Origin: UBA12465 sp964599385
Lineage (GTDB): Bacteria > Patescibacteriota > Patescibacteriia > Patescibacteriales > UBA12465
Reading direction: 5' to 3'
DNA: 7,913 nucleotides
Assembly: GCA_964599385.1 (NCBI GenBank)
Contig: CAZREL010000040.1
Location: 1-7,913, forward strand
Below, in pieces: positions 7,022 to 7,913 of the stretch; position 1 is the stretch's first letter; each line of letters opens with the position of its first letter. The notes below the pieces were generated by a model. That model was not told the DNA's origin, ran no database searches, and was given only the letters and a program-made list of their open reading frames with translations. The translations under genes and the position numbers were made by a program.

Positions 7022-7053
7022 AAAAAAACCGTCCTTTTTTAGGGCGGCTTTTA
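7022..7053. terminator. Bidirectional rho-independent terminator between convergent copA and HD gene
   Basis: CCGTCCT (7029-7035) pairs with AGGGCGG (7041-7047), including one G-U pair, around a loop of five T's. The A7 run at 7022-7028 becomes a seven-U tail when read from the minus strand, so termination of the HD gene is strong. On the plus strand the tail is the weaker CTTTTATTT. It ends both the copper operon and the opposing gene, whose stop is at 7055. Confidence 0.8.
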
Positions 7054-7054
7054 T

Positions 7055-7453
7055 TTACGAGTCTTTTGTTAGATGAGATGAAATCAATGATCTCAGTTTT
7101 TCGTTTTCGATACTCGGTCCGTAGTAATCGATAAACTCCTTGGCAATCACCGGTTCGCCATTTTTTTCATACTCCAGGGCTTTAATTATTCTTTGCGTTC
7201 TCTCTGTTTGTCTGGCTAAAATCGCCCTTAAACTTTTACCTCTTTCAAATTCTTTCCAGAGGTCAAAAAGTTTTTTGCCTTTTGGGCCGAGAGCACCGCA
7301 AATTTGCTTCATTGCCGCTTTTTCCTTTTCTGCTTTTTCTTCTTTTGTGAATTGTTTTGGAGCTAAAGGGTCGCTTCTCATATCGCCGGTGATAACTTCC
7401 GGCCAATCGTGGACAAGCAGAATTGTTCCCATTCCTTTCTTTATTTTTTCCAT
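7055..7453 (-). CDS. HD-domain phosphohydrolase (YfbR/HD_3-like), N-terminally truncated, probably inactive
   Basis: A 132-residue protein resembling the middle and end of HD-domain nucleotidases or phosphohydrolases of the YfbR/HD_3 group. The HD dyad is present (His15-Asp16 in LLVHDWPEVITGD), as are the following Glu19 and Gly23-Asp24 and the downstream ALEYEK stretch (92-97). Normal family members carry about 60-70 residues before the dyad, including the first metal-binding His (usually in an EHS motif). Here only MEKIKKGMGTIL precedes it. An in-frame TAA lies two codons upstream of the ATG, so the start cannot be moved. The last metal-binding Asp before ALEYE appears as Glu84 in my alignment from memory. 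The ORF is otherwise clean and has a good promoter. It could be a recent remnant or a short variant with another role. It converges on copA. Confidence 0.72.
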   Translation of the reverse strand: MEKIKKGMGTILLVHDWPEVITGDMRSDPLAPKQFTKEEKAEKEKAAMKQICGALGPKGKKLFDLWKEFERGKSLRAILARQTERTQRIIKALEYEKNGEPVIAKEFIDYYGPSIENEKLRSLISSHLTKDS

Positions 7454-7487
7454 CGCTTATTTGTTTTTAATGTTCTGATTTCCATTG

Positions 7488-7516
7488 ATATTAGTATTAT
7501 AAGCCCAGTATGTCAA
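7488..7516 (-). promoter_or_regulatory. Promoter of the HD-domain gene
   Basis: Read on the minus strand, TTGACA (7516-7511) and TAATAT (7493-7488) are 17 bp apart, giving a start near 7481 and a leader of about 28 nt before the ATG at 7453. A TATAAT also overlaps at 7501-7496 but is only 9 bp from the -35. No Shine-Dalgarno sequence is present. Confidence 0.6.
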
Positions 7517-7571
7517 TAACTTTCTTTTTTGGGTCTTTAAATGTTAGTATTAAGATATAGACTAAATTAAT

Positions 7572-7913
7572 ATGGATTTTGTTATAAGAGAATTAAACGA
7601 AGAGGATGTTTTAAATGGATCATTTTTGGCCGCCTTATCAAGCCTTCGCGAGGCCAAGAATCTGGATAAAAACAGAGCGATAGAGATATTTAATGATTGC
7701 CGGTAAAAGGGAATTATTATATACGTGGCCGTTTCCGATTCTTTAGTGCTCGCTACCGTCAGGTTAATCATTGAAAAAAAATTTTATCATGACGGCGCTT
7801 CTGTCGCCCATATTGAAGATGTGGCGACTCATCCTGATTATTTCGGAAAGGGAATCGCCAAGGCTTTAATTAATAGGGCCATAGAGAAAGCCAAGGAGGA
7901 AAACTGTTATAAA
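7572..7913 (+). pseudogene. GNA1-like GNAT N-acetyltransferase, interrupted by in-frame TAA and cut by window end
   Basis: From the ATG at 7572 the frame reads 44 codons (ending EIFNDCR), hits TAA at 7704-7706, then continues in the same frame, without a shift, for 69 more codons to the window edge. Both halves match one acetyl-CoA-dependent GNAT protein of the glucosamine-6-phosphate N-acetyltransferase (GNA1) type. The first half has FLAALSSLREAKNL. The second has IYVAVSDSLVLATVRLIIEKKF (65-71), then AHIEDVATHP (79-88), and the acetyl-CoA loop YFGKGIAKALI (90-100). The usual Arg of the R-x-x-G-x-G/A motif is Phe91 here. A single base change (for example CAA or GAA to TAA) would explain the break. 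The next possible start, GTG at 7725, would lose the N-terminal strand. Alternatives are a sequencing error or readthrough. It is divergent from the HD gene; no strong promoter is seen in the 118-bp gap on this strand. Confidence 0.78.

Noticed and set aside
7140..7478. 112-codon open frame on the plus strand opposite the HD gene
   Set aside because: Antisense shadow: hydrophobic low-complexity translation with no recognisable domain, while the minus strand has HD homology and a promoter.
7542..7561. Weak plus-strand promoter for the GNAT gene (TG-T-TAGTAT or TATAGA)
   Set aside because: Both candidate -10 boxes are poor and have no -35 partner; recorded as uncertain and not listed.
1..7913. 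Mobile elements, CRISPR arrays, tRNA or rRNA genes, altered genetic code
   Set aside because: No transposase, direct-repeat arrays, terminal inverted repeats or RNA gene signatures were seen; no intact gene uses in-frame TGA, and the single in-frame TAA is confined to the GNAT gene.

Overview
The window looks like a compact, moderately AT-rich bacterial chromosome segment. Short intergenic gaps, near-absence of Shine-Dalgarno sequences before starts, clear TATAAT-type -10 boxes close to start codons, and the character of the proteins fit a Patescibacteria (CPR)-type organism. That placement is an inference; no rRNA or other strong phylogenetic marker is present. Every intact gene ends in TAA or TAG and none has an in-frame TGA, so nothing points to a changed genetic code.

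Layout. (1) Bases 3-647: 3' part of an M23 (lysostaphin-type) cell-wall peptidase whose start lies outside the window. (2) 703-2114: a near-leaderless promoter and a full-length asparaginyl-tRNA synthetase (asnS). (3) 2121-2383: an extended -10 promoter, a 52-residue single-span membrane protein of unknown function, and a rho-independent terminator. (4) 2386-7053: a self-contained copper-homeostasis operon with a consensus promoter (TTGACC, 17 bp, TATAAT), a perfect 11-bp inverted-repeat CsoR-type operator on the predicted transcription start, csoR, an HMA / DsbD_2-type membrane / cupredoxin fusion, a DUF305 protein with an internal duplication, and the Cu(I) P1B-ATPase copA, closed by a bidirectional terminator. 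(5) 7055-7913: two divergent genes that both look damaged. One is an HD-domain phosphohydrolase lacking its N-terminal third. The other is a GNA1-like GNAT acetyltransferase with an in-frame TAA, running off the window end.

How the operon likely works: Cu(I) binds CsoR (Cys39-His64-Cys68), releasing the operator. CopA (N-terminal CxxC HMA domain, CPC transport motif) exports Cu(I) from the cytoplasm. The fusion protein has a cytoplasmic CxxC metal-binding head, about seven membrane spans and an extracytoplasmic cupredoxin tail, so it could pass or hold copper across the membrane. The membrane-anchored DUF305 protein probably binds copper outside the membrane. No separate CopZ chaperone is present; the two HMA domains may fill that role. 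The most interesting items are the triple-domain fusion, the operator that also forms a 5'-terminal RNA hairpin, the exact 78-residue duplication in the DUF305 protein, and the two decayed genes at the right end.
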